Assembly: GCA_003165795.1 (NCBI GenBank)
Contig: PMWW01000132.1
Coordinates: forward strand, 14,392 to 53,364
DNA length: 38,973 nucleotides
Origin: Acidobacteriaceae bacterium
Lineage (GTDB): Bacteria > Acidobacteriota > Terriglobia > Terriglobales > Acidobacteriaceae
Reading direction: 5' to 3'
A program made the translations under genes and the position numbers. Positions 1-7,783 of the stretch are shown one piece after another. The notes under the pieces were generated by a model. The model was not told the DNA's origin. It worked only from the letters and a program-made list of their open reading frames with translations, and ran no database searches. Position 1 is the stretch's first letter, and every line of letters starts with the position of its first letter.

Positions 1-93
1 GGTGAGGACGTTCCGGCAACATTGTATCTTCGGGGTGACGACATGAAATTGCGGGACGGCGCACTAGAAACGCCCGTATTCTACGTTTGCGGA

Positions 94-142
94 GCTGAAG
101 TCCCGGAATATTTACGATAGCTTAGACGCCAACCGGAAGGCC
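94..142. repeat. Direct repeat copy 1, left of the glycosyltransferase-like gene
   Basis: This stretch is a close but imperfect match to 1018-1065. Both begin GCTGAAGT, both contain TATTTACG followed by AGCT and AGACGC, and both end GAAGGCC. By eye about three quarters of the bases agree. The similarity may extend some 20 bases further left. The two copies bracket the gene at 192-989 in the same orientation. It is probably an interspersed intergenic repeat of the host. Confidence 0.55.
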
Positions 143-191
143 GGCTTTACCCCGTCGTCCTAAACTTGTTTAGAGGACATAAATACCGGTC

Positions 192-989
192 GTGATGCGA
201 TTGCTCGGCGTTTTGCTCTGTTATAACGATGGTGACTTGCTGGCAGACTCCATTCGGTATCTGCTGCAACAGAACCACCATTTAATAGTGTGGGACCACG
301 GATCTACTGACGAAACCGGGGACATCATCGGGCAATACAAGAGCGAGTTGCTGGAATCCCGCTATGTCCCTAGAGAGTTCGACTTCTACGAACTCTATCC
401 CGCGATGTCGCGTCATTTGATGGAGAACTATGCATCCAACTACGATTGGATTTCATGGCCCGATCAGGATGAGATTCTGGAGGGACCCTCGCGCTCCAAG
501 ACTTACCGCGAATGGATCGAGGAGGTGCATGCTTCATCCTGCAACTGGATGCAATTTAATAATTATAACTACTGGTTTACGTCTGCCGACGACGTGGCCA
601 TCAAGTCTCCAGCGGCCCGTATCCGGCATTATTCTATTTTTCCCGATTGCGCGCCGAGAATTCGCGCCTGGCGAGCTTCCGCCACAAATATTCGCATTTT
701 CAATCACAACCTTCCGCTGGGTGGTCCCTGGCCGGCCCGTTTTAATTTGCGCCATTATTCCATGCGCTCGCAGCAGCAAATGTTAGCCAGGTTGCTCAAG
801 GACCGGTCCAACCTGCGTCGCGGCGGTGAAAACTATCACTATGACAATATGAAGCTTAACATCGACCGTCTTACCATCAGTCCTGAGCAGCTTCATTATG
901 ACGATGGACGTTCGGACCTCGATCCCTCGCCGGTTTTTAACTGGCGCTCTATTTATGGTTTCGGTCCGCCGCCAGATCCGGTTTCCTGA
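192..989 (+). CDS. Glycosyltransferase family 2-like protein
   Basis: The 265-residue product looks like a GT-A-fold glycosyltransferase of the Glyco_tranf_2_4 type, which would move a sugar from a nucleotide sugar to an unknown acceptor. Supporting signs are the N-terminal strand with a DHGSTDE motif at about residues 35-41 (nucleotide-binding turn) and a WPDQDE motif at about 89-94, a plausible DxD metal site. There is no signal peptide or membrane segment, so it is probably cytoplasmic. A GTG at 192 is followed at once by an ATG at 195. AGAGGA at 172-177 is a ribosome site at rather long spacing, so either start is possible. The gene stands alone between two direct repeats (94-142 and 1018-1065), and its neighbours do not suggest a pathway. 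The acceptor and sugar cannot be read from sequence. Confidence 0.7.
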   Translation: MMRLLGVLLCYNDGDLLADSIRYLLQQNHHLIVWDHGSTDETGDIIGQYKSELLESRYVPREFDFYELYPAMSRHLMENYASNYDWISWPDQDEILEGPSRSKTYREWIEEVHASSCNWMQFNNYNYWFTSADDVAIKSPAARIRHYSIFPDCAPRIRAWRASATNIRIFNHNLPLGGPWPARFNLRHYSMRSQQQMLARLLKDRSNLRRGGENYHYDNMKLNIDRLTISPEQLHYDDGRSDLDPSPVFNWRSIYGFGPPPDPVS

Positions 990-1017
990 AGTAAACCGGG
1001 ATTTCTTTGTTTTCAGG

Positions 1018-1065
1018 GCTGAAGTTCCAGGGTATTTACGGCAGCTGAGACGCGGCCTGAAGGCC
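1018..1065. repeat. Direct repeat copy 2, right of the glycosyltransferase-like gene
   Basis: This is the second copy of the repeat at 94-142, in the same orientation. It lies in the 115-bp gap between the glycosyltransferase-like gene and the convergent response regulator gene. The following bases, CCTGAAGGCCAGTTCG, resemble a stretch at 11590-11605 inside another intergenic repeat, so it belongs to the general repeat pool of this genome. Confidence 0.5.
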
Positions 1066-1104
1066 AGTTCGAGCTGAAGCTAAGTTGTTCACAGTTTCCC
1101 TAAA

Positions 1105-1473
1105 CTAACTTCTTAACTTGGCCAGTAAATCCGAAGGATGCACCGGTTTGGCGAGAATCTCAAACTCGTGGCCGTGGGCCCGTGCGTCCTCCAGCAGATC
1201 GGCAGTGGCGGCTTGGCCGGAGAAAAGCAGTATCTTGCAGGCCGGCAGGAAAGCGCGAATGCTAATAGCGGCCTCGATGCCGTTCATGTCTGGCATAATG
1301 ACATCGCTGATGATGAGGTCGGGCCGCAAGGAACGGGCACTCTCCACCGCTGCCGTGCCCGTGTAAACCGCCGAAGCGTCGTAGCCGTTGAGGTCGAGAA
1401 TTTTGGCCAGAGTGTCGGCGATGACTTGCTCGTCGTCAACCACCAGAACTCTCGGTTTCTTGCCCGCGTGCAT
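1105..1473 (-). CDS. Single-domain response regulator (CheY-like receiver)
   Basis: This 122-residue protein is a stand-alone receiver domain. Visible key residues are the acidic pair D13-D14 in VVDDE, the phospho-acceptor D57 in ISDVIMPD, S85 in LFSG and K109 in AKP. It should be phosphorylated by a histidine kinase and signal by protein-protein contact, because no output domain follows. I chose the ATG at 1473 because TAGGAG lies about 7 bases upstream and the receiver fold begins at once. An upstream in-frame start at 1563 would add 30 residues without family character. No kinase gene is nearby, so it is an orphan. It runs in the same direction as the permease gene upstream (ends at 1613), but the pair has no obvious functional link. 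Confidence 0.9.
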   Translation of the reverse strand: MHAGKKPRVLVVDDEQVIADTLAKILDLNGYDASAVYTGTAAVESARSLRPDLIISDVIMPDMNGIEAAISIRAFLPACKILLFSGQAATADLLEDARAHGHEFEILAKPVHPSDLLAKLRS

Positions 1474-1576
1474 GCAGTCGCTCCTACCAGAATTTGCGAA
1501 ACCGGATTGCCGATTATAGCGCACCAACTGGGGCGTTGGCCCACTGCCCAGCCTTGCACACACCGTGCAGGGCCTT

Positions 1577-1611
1577 GCTAAACCACTAACTCCTGACCCC
1601 TAACAACTGCC
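1577..1611. repeat. Heptanucleotide repeat array at the 3' end of the permease gene
   Basis: Five consecutive 7-base units can be read in register: GCTAAAC, CACTAAC, TCCTGAC, CCCTAAC, AACTGCC. The array ends one base before the stop codon of the permease gene, whose coding end is at 1613. It belongs to the same degenerate family as the arrays at 17748-17775, 18063-18132, 19318-19352, 19603-19637, 24561-24595 and 24689-24723. Confidence 0.55.
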
Positions 1612-1612
1612 T

Positions 1613-2476
1613 CTAAATTCCAACTTCAATCCGCGCTCGCGGATCGAGGTAGTCGCGCAGGCCGTCACCGATGAAGTTGAACGACAGCACCGCCAGCATG
1701 ACGGCGGCGGCAGGGAAGAGCACGAGGTGTGGCGAGTCGAACAGGTGGGAGCGTGCGTCGTTCAGCATGGTGCCCCAGCTCGCCGTGGGCGGCGGTACGC
1801 CCAGTCCGAGAAAACTCATGGTGGCCTCGGCCAGAATCGCTCCTGCCATGCCAATCGCCGCTTGCACAATGACTGGCTGAATGATGTTGGGCAAGATGTG
1901 GCGCACGATGATGCGCGTATCGCTGGCGCCGAGAGCCCGGGATGCCTCGACGAATTCACGCTCGCGGACGGCCAGTACCTGGGCGCGCACCAGCCGCGCG
2001 TAGCCCACCCATCCGCCGATGGACAGCGCGAAAATCAAGTTGAAAATCCCGGGCCCGAGAAATGCCACGAAGGCGATGGCCAGCAGGATTCCGGGAAACG
2101 ACATGAACGCGTTCATTACTACGACGTTGAGTACGCGGTCAGTGATGCCGCCGTAGTAACCGGCGATTGACCCGAAGATCAGTCCCAGCGTAAGGGAAGC
2201 GGCGACCACGCACCCGCCGACCAGCATGGAGATGCGCGCGCCGTAGATGATTCGCGAGAGGATGTCGCGGCCCAACTCATCGGTGCCGAACCAGTGCGAG
2301 GCCGACGGGCCCATGAGACGCGTGGGCAGATCGATGCGCGCGGGATCCTGAGGTGCGATCCACGGCGCGAACAATGCGCAAGCCAGGAAGATGATAACCA
2401 GCACCACTCCCGTGGTCGCCAGCAAGTTGTAGCGTGCGACGCGACGCAGCGAAGCGAGTTGAACGGCCGCCGCCAT
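1613..2476 (-). CDS. DppC/OppC-type ABC transporter permease (orphan)
   Basis: The 287-residue protein is the C-type inner-membrane permease of a peptide/nickel/opine ABC importer. It has an N-terminal membrane span at about 20-40 and the family hallmark HWFGTDELGRD at about 61-71. Four or five further spans follow, with the EAA loop (EASRALGASD, then a conserved RHILPN) at about 177-197 that contacts the ATPase. Length is typical. The DppB partner, the solute-binding protein and the ATPases are not in this window upstream or downstream, which is unusual because dppB and dppC are normally adjacent. It may use components encoded elsewhere or be a relic, although its sequence looks intact. Substrate is unknown. 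Confidence 0.9.
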   Translation of the reverse strand: MAAAVQLASLRRVARYNLLATTGVVLVIIFLACALFAPWIAPQDPARIDLPTRLMGPSASHWFGTDELGRDILSRIIYGARISMLVGGCVVAASLTLGLIFGSIAGYYGGITDRVLNVVVMNAFMSFPGILLAIAFVAFLGPGIFNLIFALSIGGWVGYARLVRAQVLAVREREFVEASRALGASDTRIIVRHILPNIIQPVIVQAAIGMAGAILAEATMSFLGLGVPPPTASWGTMLNDARSHLFDSPHLVLFPAAAVMLAVLSFNFIGDGLRDYLDPRARIEVGI

Positions 2477-2550
2477 GCACGGCCATCTTAAATGAAAATG
2501 CGACCCCGGCTGGTGGCCGGTGTCGCAGGGAGAGTCGAGAAATTGCAGAT

Positions 2551-2994
2551 TTACTTCAAGGCAACGTTTCGGATCAGGTAGCTGGCCACCGTCTGCATAT
2601 TTTCGATGCGCTGGTTGATCACGTGCTGCTCTTTACTCTTGTCCCCGTACTGCTTCATCCGCAGGTCAAGAATCTTCATTCCCAGACCGTCCAGGGCTGC
2701 CATGTTCTTGTAAGTAAGCGAAACGCCAATGTCCCAGTCTTCGGGATTGGCTTTGGTCTGGTTAGAGAAAACCTGGTAACCCTCGATAAGCCCGGCACTC
2801 TTCTCGGCCTCCCAGATGGGCTGAAGGTTTTTCTTCATGTCTTCCATGGCTGCGCTAAAGTGGCCGGGAAGGATGCGGAGGAGAATGACGCGTTCCACCG
2901 TTCCTTCGGTGTATTGGTCCTGAGCGGTTGCTGTCGCGAGTAAAATCACAGAGAGACAAAGTGACCCCACTGCAAGGCGCACAACTTGCTTCAT
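2551..2994 (-). CDS. Small secreted protein of unknown function
   Basis: This 147-residue protein starts with a clear Sec signal peptide: KQVVR, then a hydrophobic stretch, then ATAQD, with likely cleavage near residue 24. The mature part is charged, has no cysteines and contains VILLRILPGHFSAAMEDM, reminiscent of dimeric alpha/beta-barrel (NIPSNAP or ABM-like) proteins. That resemblance is weak. The ATG at 2994 is well supported by AGGAGG about 7 bases upstream. It is separated from the permease gene by 74 bp and transcribed in the same direction. Likely exported to the periplasm; no reaction can be assigned. Confidence 0.65.
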   Translation of the reverse strand: MKQVVRLAVGSLCLSVILLATATAQDQYTEGTVERVILLRILPGHFSAAMEDMKKNLQPIWEAEKSAGLIEGYQVFSNQTKANPEDWDIGVSLTYKNMAALDGLGMKILDLRMKQYGDKSKEQHVINQRIENMQTVASYLIRNVALK

Positions 2995-3255
2995 ACGTAC
3001 AGCCTCCTAATTTGGGTGATTGATGGAGTGTGCACGATATCGCCGATGTCGTAAAGCAAAAACTCGCTAACGACAGGCGCCTTGTCTGTTGGCCAGTTGG
3101 TGCAGCATTCGAGGACCCACGTCCGGTCACGAATCGGGTAGGTTGCCATCAAGCCCGACCACGAACGGGCCGCAAATATCATTCGCGGTATCGGGCTCGG
3201 CGTTCTAGAATCGGACTTTGAGTTGCGAATTGTCCTTAGCGTAAATCATCGGCCC

Positions 3256-4269
3256 ATGCTGCCCTTCAAGCTGGTCTATAGCGAGAAGTACTACCTGCCT
3301 ATCGGCGAACATGTTTTTCGCGCCGACAAGTATCGACTAATTCGCGAGCGCCTGCTGCAAGAGCACACGGCTGAGGAAGGCGATTTCATTACTCCCGGAC
3401 CAGCCAGCGAGTCCGATGTCCTGCTGGTGCATTCGCCGCACTACGTGAACAAATTGATGGAGGGCAGCCTGACCGTACGCGAAGAGTTGGAGATGGAAAT
3501 TCCCTACTCCCCGCAGGTGGTAGACGCTTTCATGCTGCACACCGGTGGATCGATCCTGGCCGCCGAGCGGGCGCTGCAGGACGGCTTGTGCGTCAACCTC
3601 GGGGGCGGTTTTCATCATGCATTTCCCGACCACGGAGAAGGCTTTTGCATGATCAACGATTTCGCGGTTGCCATCCGCGCCATGCAGAAACGGGGACGCA
3701 TTCGCCGCGCCATGACCGTCGATTGCGATGTGCACCAGGGCAACGGGACGGCCGCTATTTTTGGAGGTGCGGCGCACCGGGCGAATGCTTTGCCTTCGTT
3801 GCCGGCCGCGACGCGGGGCGCTTCTGCTGGCACGACCATCAGCGAAGGACCGCGCAAGGGAGTATTCACCATCTCGCTACACCAAGAGAACAATTATCCG
3901 TATATCAAGCCGGCGTCGTCCATCGACGTGAACCTGCCTGACGGCTGCGGAGACGCGGAATATCTGGCGTGGCTGGATAACGCCTTAAGCTCAGGCCTGC
4001 GGCAGTTTGAGCCTGAGCTTCTGTGCTATGTTGCGGGCGCAGATCCTTTCAGCCAGGACCAGCTGGGCGGATTGAACCTGACAATCGAAGGACTGAAGCG
4101 GCGGGACGAGTTGGTTTTTCGCGCCGCCCGCGCGCGCAATATACCTGTCATGACCACCTATGCCGGTGGATACGCAACTCACGTGGAAGACACAGTCACG
4201 ATTCATTGCAACACCGTGATTGCGGCGGCGGAGGTGTACAAGACGGTCGCGAGTGAAGCCGGGCGTTAG
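3256..4269 (+). CDS. Histone deacetylase family protein (class IV-like)
   Basis: The 337-residue product has the arginase/deacetylase fold signature of zinc-dependent deacylases. The charge-relay histidines H120-H121 lie in GGGFHHAFPDHGEGFC, zinc ligands D158 and H160 in DCDVHQGNG, the third ligand D263 in VAGADPF, and the catalytic tyrosine Y302 in YAGGYA. All key residues are present, so it should be active on an acetylated lysine, polyamine or similar substrate, which remains unknown. I prefer the ATG at 3256 because MLPFKLVYSEKYY is the usual family start. A TTG at 3223 would add 11 residues, and neither has a strong ribosome site. About 30 residues (172-202, Ala/Gly/Pro-rich) sit between the zinc-ligand strand and ISLHQENNYP and look like an insertion relative to the family as I recall it. 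Confidence 0.88.
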   Translation: MLPFKLVYSEKYYLPIGEHVFRADKYRLIRERLLQEHTAEEGDFITPGPASESDVLLVHSPHYVNKLMEGSLTVREELEMEIPYSPQVVDAFMLHTGGSILAAERALQDGLCVNLGGGFHHAFPDHGEGFCMINDFAVAIRAMQKRGRIRRAMTVDCDVHQGNGTAAIFGGAAHRANALPSLPAATRGASAGTTISEGPRKGVFTISLHQENNYPYIKPASSIDVNLPDGCGDAEYLAWLDNALSSGLRQFEPELLCYVAGADPFSQDQLGGLNLTIEGLKRRDELVFRAARARNIPVMTTYAGGYATHVEDTVTIHCNTVIAAAEVYKTVASEAGR

Positions 4270-4393
4270 GGCCGCAACGTCAATGAAGCTCGCAACGAGC
4301 GATACTCAATTAGCCGGTTGTTGCGTGATATCCTGATAGCCAGCGCGGAGGCTTAACGGCTCCGCGTATCCAGCCAATTTTGGACTCTTGACA

Positions 4394-5752
4394 ATGTTTG
4401 AGAACCTGACAGATAAGCTGCAGCGCGCCTTCAAGAACCTGCGAGGGCAGGGCACGTTGACGGAAGAGAACATCGGCGAAGCGCTGAAAGAAATCCGCAT
4501 GGCGCTGCTCGAGGCCGATGTCAATTTCAAAGTCGTTAAAGAGCTGATCGATCACATCCGCGAGAAAGCTGTAGGACAGGAAGTGCTGACCGCGCTGTCT
4601 CCGGCCGAGCACGTGGTCAAGATTGTTCGCGACGAACTGATTAACGTTCTCGGCAAAGACACCGCCAAGCTGAAGTTCAGCTCGCAGCCGCCAACGATTG
4701 TGCTGATGGCGGGTCTGCAAGGGTCTGGCAAGACTACCACGTCGGGCAAGTTGGCGAACTGGCTCAAGCAGGGTGGCCATCGGCCGATGTTGGTGTCGGT
4801 CGACGTTTATCGACCGGCGGCGCGCGAGCAGCTCAAAGTGGTGGCCAATGCCATTAACGCGAAAATCTACGAAGGCAAGGTCGAAGAGTCGAATACCGCG
4901 ACGGTTGAGCGCTTGGTGAAGGAAGCTCGCCGCGAAGCCATCAACAACGCCTGCGATGTGCTCATCGTCGATACCGCCGGCCGCTTGCACATCGACGAGC
5001 AGTTGATGGACGAGATGCAGTCGCTGAAGAAGATCCTGAATCCGCAAGAGATTCTCTTTGTCGCCGATTCCATGACCGGCCAGGACGCGGTGCGCTCCGC
5101 CGACGAGTTCCACAAAAAGCTGACGCTGACCGGCGTCATCCTCACCAAGATGGACGGTGACGCGCGCGGCGGTGCTGCGCTGTCCATCCGCAATGTGACC
5201 GGGCAGCCGATCAAGTTTATCGGCGTCGGCGAGAAGTACGATGCGCTGGAGCCGTTTCATCCTGATCGCATCGTGGGCCGCATTCTCGGCATGGGCGACA
5301 TTCTGTCGCTGATCGAGAAGGCCGAATCCAAGCTGGACAAATCGAAGTCGGAGGAGTTTGCCCGCAAGGCGATGAGCAGCGATGGCTTTTCGCTGGAGGA
5401 TTTTCGCGGCCAGTTACGGCAGGTGAAGAAGCTGGGATCGCTGCAGAGCATCATCGGCATGATGCCGAAGATCGGTCCGTTCGCCAACATGCAGCAGGCC
5501 GCCGACAAGGTTGACGATAAGCAGCTCAATCGCGTGGAAGCGATCATCAACTCCATGACGTCGCATGAACGCGAGCATCACGAGATCATCAACGGCAGCC
5601 GGCGCAAGCGCATCGCCCGCGGCTCGGGAACGACGGTGCAGGAAGTGAACCACCTGCTGCGGCAGTACGCGCAGATGCGCAAGATGTTCAAGAGCATGAG
5701 CAAGCCCAGCTTCGCCCGGCGCATGGCGGGGATGAAGATGCCGGGGATGTAA
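4394..5752 (+). CDS. ffh: Signal recognition particle protein Ffh (SRP54)
   Basis: This 452-residue GTPase binds SRP RNA and nascent signal sequences and docks with FtsY to deliver membrane proteins co-translationally. The N domain covers about 1-85. The G domain shows GLQGSGKTT (about 107-115), DTAGR (about 193-197), TKMDGDARGG (about 251-260) and the FIGVGEKYDAL segment. The methionine-rich M domain follows, with a GSGTTVQEVN RNA-binding helix and a C-terminus rich in Met, Lys and Gly. The ATG at 4394 gives the canonical MFENLTDKL start; an in-frame TTG at 4388 is less likely. Length and order are normal. The usual partner rpsP does not follow, as the next gene is unrelated. Confidence 0.97.
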   Translation: MFENLTDKLQRAFKNLRGQGTLTEENIGEALKEIRMALLEADVNFKVVKELIDHIREKAVGQEVLTALSPAEHVVKIVRDELINVLGKDTAKLKFSSQPPTIVLMAGLQGSGKTTTSGKLANWLKQGGHRPMLVSVDVYRPAAREQLKVVANAINAKIYEGKVEESNTATVERLVKEARREAINNACDVLIVDTAGRLHIDEQLMDEMQSLKKILNPQEILFVADSMTGQDAVRSADEFHKKLTLTGVILTKMDGDARGGAALSIRNVTGQPIKFIGVGEKYDALEPFHPDRIVGRILGMGDILSLIEKAESKLDKSKSEEFARKAMSSDGFSLEDFRGQLRQVKKLGSLQSIIGMMPKIGPFANMQQAADKVDDKQLNRVEAIINSMTSHEREHHEIINGSRRKRIARGSGTTVQEVNHLLRQYAQMRKMFKSMSKPSFARRMAGMKMPGM

Positions 5753-5922
5753 AGTGGCGCTGTCAGCGGTTGGCTGTTCGCGCCTAGCGGCTGTAAAGCC
5801 GCGTCAGGCTGGCCGTGGCAAAGAAATGATGGTTCCGGGGCAGCGATTTTGCTGGTGGGGCCAAACGAAATTGCGGCGCGACCTGTTCATTTCCAACCTT
5901 CCATTTACGACAAAATATCGGG

Positions 5923-5952
5923 TTGCTAAGCTACCGAAGTTCGTAGGATAAT
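5923..5952 (+). promoter_or_regulatory. Possible sigma70-type promoter for the beta-propeller gene
   Basis: TTGCTA at 5923-5928 and GATAAT at 5947-5952 are separated by 18 bases, and the downstream gene starts 70 bases later. The -10 box matches TATAAT at five of six positions, the -35 box matches TTGACA at four. The rest of this 270-bp gap (5753-6022) holds only a small perfect hairpin, GCGGCT-GTAA-AGCCGC at 5787-5802, without a T tract. Confidence 0.35.
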
Positions 5953-6022
5953 CACTCCACTTCAGCACGCGCCACACAGCTACTTCTGCAACCAAAAATA
6001 ATAAGAAGAAAGGTCCTATTGC

Positions 6023-7624
6023 ATGCAGCCCATGCGTAGTGTGTTCGTTTGTTCTGTTGTCGCGCTGTGCGCGTCCTTAGGTGCGGCACAAGTTGCCGTC
6101 ACAACCTATCACAATGACAACTATCGCTCCGGTGTAAACACGCAGGAGACTGAGCTCACCCCCGGCAACGTATCGCCACAGCACTTTGGCAGGCTCGCGA
6201 CTTTCCCGGTGCAAGGCCAGGTTTACGCTCAGCCCTTGTACGTACCCCAACTCAACATCGGCGGAAGCAGTCATAATGTCGTGTTGGTCGCGACCGAACA
6301 CGATCAGGTTTACGCTTTCGATGTGAACAGCGGCGGCCAACTTTGGCAAACCAATTTTCTGAAGACCCTCAGTCCGCTCACCGCTATCACTCCGATATCG
6401 AGTAATGACGTTGGTTGCCAAGACATAAGCCCCGAGATCGGAATCACCGGTACTCCAGTGGTCGATACCACGACCAATACCATGTACCTGGTGACCAATA
6501 CGAAGGAATATAACGCGGAAACGCAGACCACGACTTTCTACCAGACCTTGCATGTGCTCGACATCAGGACGGGCGCAGAAAGAGTCCTTCCCCACGTGGT
6601 TACTGCGACAGCCCGCGGCAACGGCAGCGGTTCGGTCGGGGGGGTGCTGACATTCGACCCCCTCATCGAGGGACAGAGACCAGGGATGCTGCTGGAAAGT
6701 GGGCAAGTGTTTGTGGGGTGGGCGTCGCACTGCGATCTTGGCACCTACCATGGCTGGCTGATGGCGTTCAGCCAGACGACGCTCGCTCCCAGCGGCGTAT
6801 TCGTCGATACCCCGAACGGTTATGAGGGAGGGTTTTGGGCCAGCGGCTCTGGCCCGGCGGCTGATTCCAGTGGCTCGATTTATGTTCCGACCGGCAATGG
6901 GGATTTCACCGGGTCTTCCGGCGGAACCGATTTCGGCGATAGTGTCCTGCGGCTGACGTGGTCGGGTTTGACCGAGAGCCTTACGGTGAGTGACTACTTC
7001 ACTCCCTGGGACGAGCAGACGCTGGACCAGGGTGACGGCGATGTAGCTTCTGGTGGGGTGCTGCTGCTGCCTGACCAGCCGGGTTTGCCTTATCCATATC
7101 TGCTGGTACAAGCCGGAAAAGAAGGCACGATTGACCTGATTAACCGGGACGATATGGGCCATTGGCATGCCGGAAACGACAGCCAAATCGTGCAGACGCT
7201 ACCCTACGTGATCGGTGCCCTGTTGGGCGCTCCGGCGTTCTGGAACGACACCGCATATTTTGGCGGTTCGTCCGACTACCTCAAAGCTTTTGCATTTGAT
7301 CCGCACCGGCAACTGCTGAGCACCAGTCCCACGTCCCGATCGGCAGAACAGTTTAACTATCCCGGTCCGACTCCATCCATCTCGTCCAACGGCGTTAACA
7401 ATGGAATCGTCTGGATCATTGAGAGCGACAACCTGAACAACGGTTACGCTGTACTACGGGCTTATCTTGCCCAAAACTTGGCGGTCGAACTCTACAACTC
7501 GGAGCAGGACTCCGGACGTGACCGCGCGGGTACGGCAGTTAAATTCGTAGTTCCGACGATTGCTGACGGACACGTGTTCGTCGGCGCCCAGAACCAGGTA
7601 GCGATGTACGGACTGCTGCCATGA
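6023..7624 (+). CDS. Secreted PQQ-like beta-propeller repeat protein
   Basis: The 533-residue product has a Sec signal peptide (Met-rich N-terminus, hydrophobic VFVCSVVALCASLGAA, cleavage near residue 22). It is followed by beta-propeller blades of the PQQ/quinoprotein type. Repeating elements such as VLVATEHDQVYAFDVNSGGQLW, MYLVTNTKEY and YVPTGNGDF fit this fold. I do not see the full set of residues that would bind PQQ and calcium in alcohol dehydrogenases, so it may be a structural or carbohydrate-binding relative rather than an enzyme. The start is supported by AAAGG about 9 bases upstream. It is a single-gene unit: a possible promoter lies at 5923-5952 and a strong terminator at 7631-7661. 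Expected location is periplasmic or extracellular. Confidence 0.72.
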   Translation: MQPMRSVFVCSVVALCASLGAAQVAVTTYHNDNYRSGVNTQETELTPGNVSPQHFGRLATFPVQGQVYAQPLYVPQLNIGGSSHNVVLVATEHDQVYAFDVNSGGQLWQTNFLKTLSPLTAITPISSNDVGCQDISPEIGITGTPVVDTTTNTMYLVTNTKEYNAETQTTTFYQTLHVLDIRTGAERVLPHVVTATARGNGSGSVGGVLTFDPLIEGQRPGMLLESGQVFVGWASHCDLGTYHGWLMAFSQTTLAPSGVFVDTPNGYEGGFWASGSGPAADSSGSIYVPTGNGDFTGSSGGTDFGDSVLRLTWSGLTESLTVSDYFTPWDEQTLDQGDGDVASGGVLLLPDQPGLPYPYLLVQAGKEGTIDLINRDDMGHWHAGNDSQIVQTLPYVIGALLGAPAFWNDTAYFGGSSDYLKAFAFDPHRQLLSTSPTSRSAEQFNYPGPTPSISSNGVNNGIVWIIESDNLNNGYAVLRAYLAQNLAVELYNSEQDSGRDRAGTAVKFVVPTIADGHVFVGAQNQVAMYGLLP

Positions 7625-7630
7625 GCTGGG

Positions 7631-7661
7631 GAGCGCCCGTGAAACCGGCGGGCGCTCTTTT
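7631..7661 (+). terminator. Rho-independent terminator after the beta-propeller gene
   Basis: A perfect 9-bp stem (GAGCGCCCG at 7631-7639 pairing with CGGGCGCTC at 7649-7657) closes a 9-base loop. It is followed by four T residues, 6 bases after the stop codon at 7624. It is a textbook intrinsic terminator and closes transcription before the convergent gene at 7784-8443. Confidence 0.85.
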
Positions 7662-7783
7662 CGTACTGGAGCTTTGATCGCTTCCTCTTCTTTAGCACGT
7701 CAGCGTCCGCGGCGGCTTGGCGTCCGCCCTTCTTCCGGGCGTCGGCGACGGGCGCAATTTCCGCGTGGGTGAGGCCCGCCCAG

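Noticed and set aside
1-120. Possible C-terminal end of a gene entering from the left edge, frame open to the TAG at 118-120
   Set aside because: The last third overlaps the direct repeat at 94-142, whose other copy is clearly intergenic, and 39 residues without family features are too few to support a gene.
4310-5260. 316-residue frame antisense to ffh
   Set aside because: ffh is certain, and the antisense product has no domain-like features and a His/Arg/Gln-rich shadow composition.
5787-5802. Hairpin GCGGCT-GTAA-AGCCGC after ffh as a terminator
   Set aside because: The stem is only 6 bp and no T tract follows.
7666-7783. Basic reading on the - strand (ARKKGGRQAA..KKRKRSK) just downstream of the CoxG-like gene
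   Set aside because: It is in a different frame from the CoxG-like gene, crosses the terminator and has no start or ribosome site, so it is most likely chance composition.
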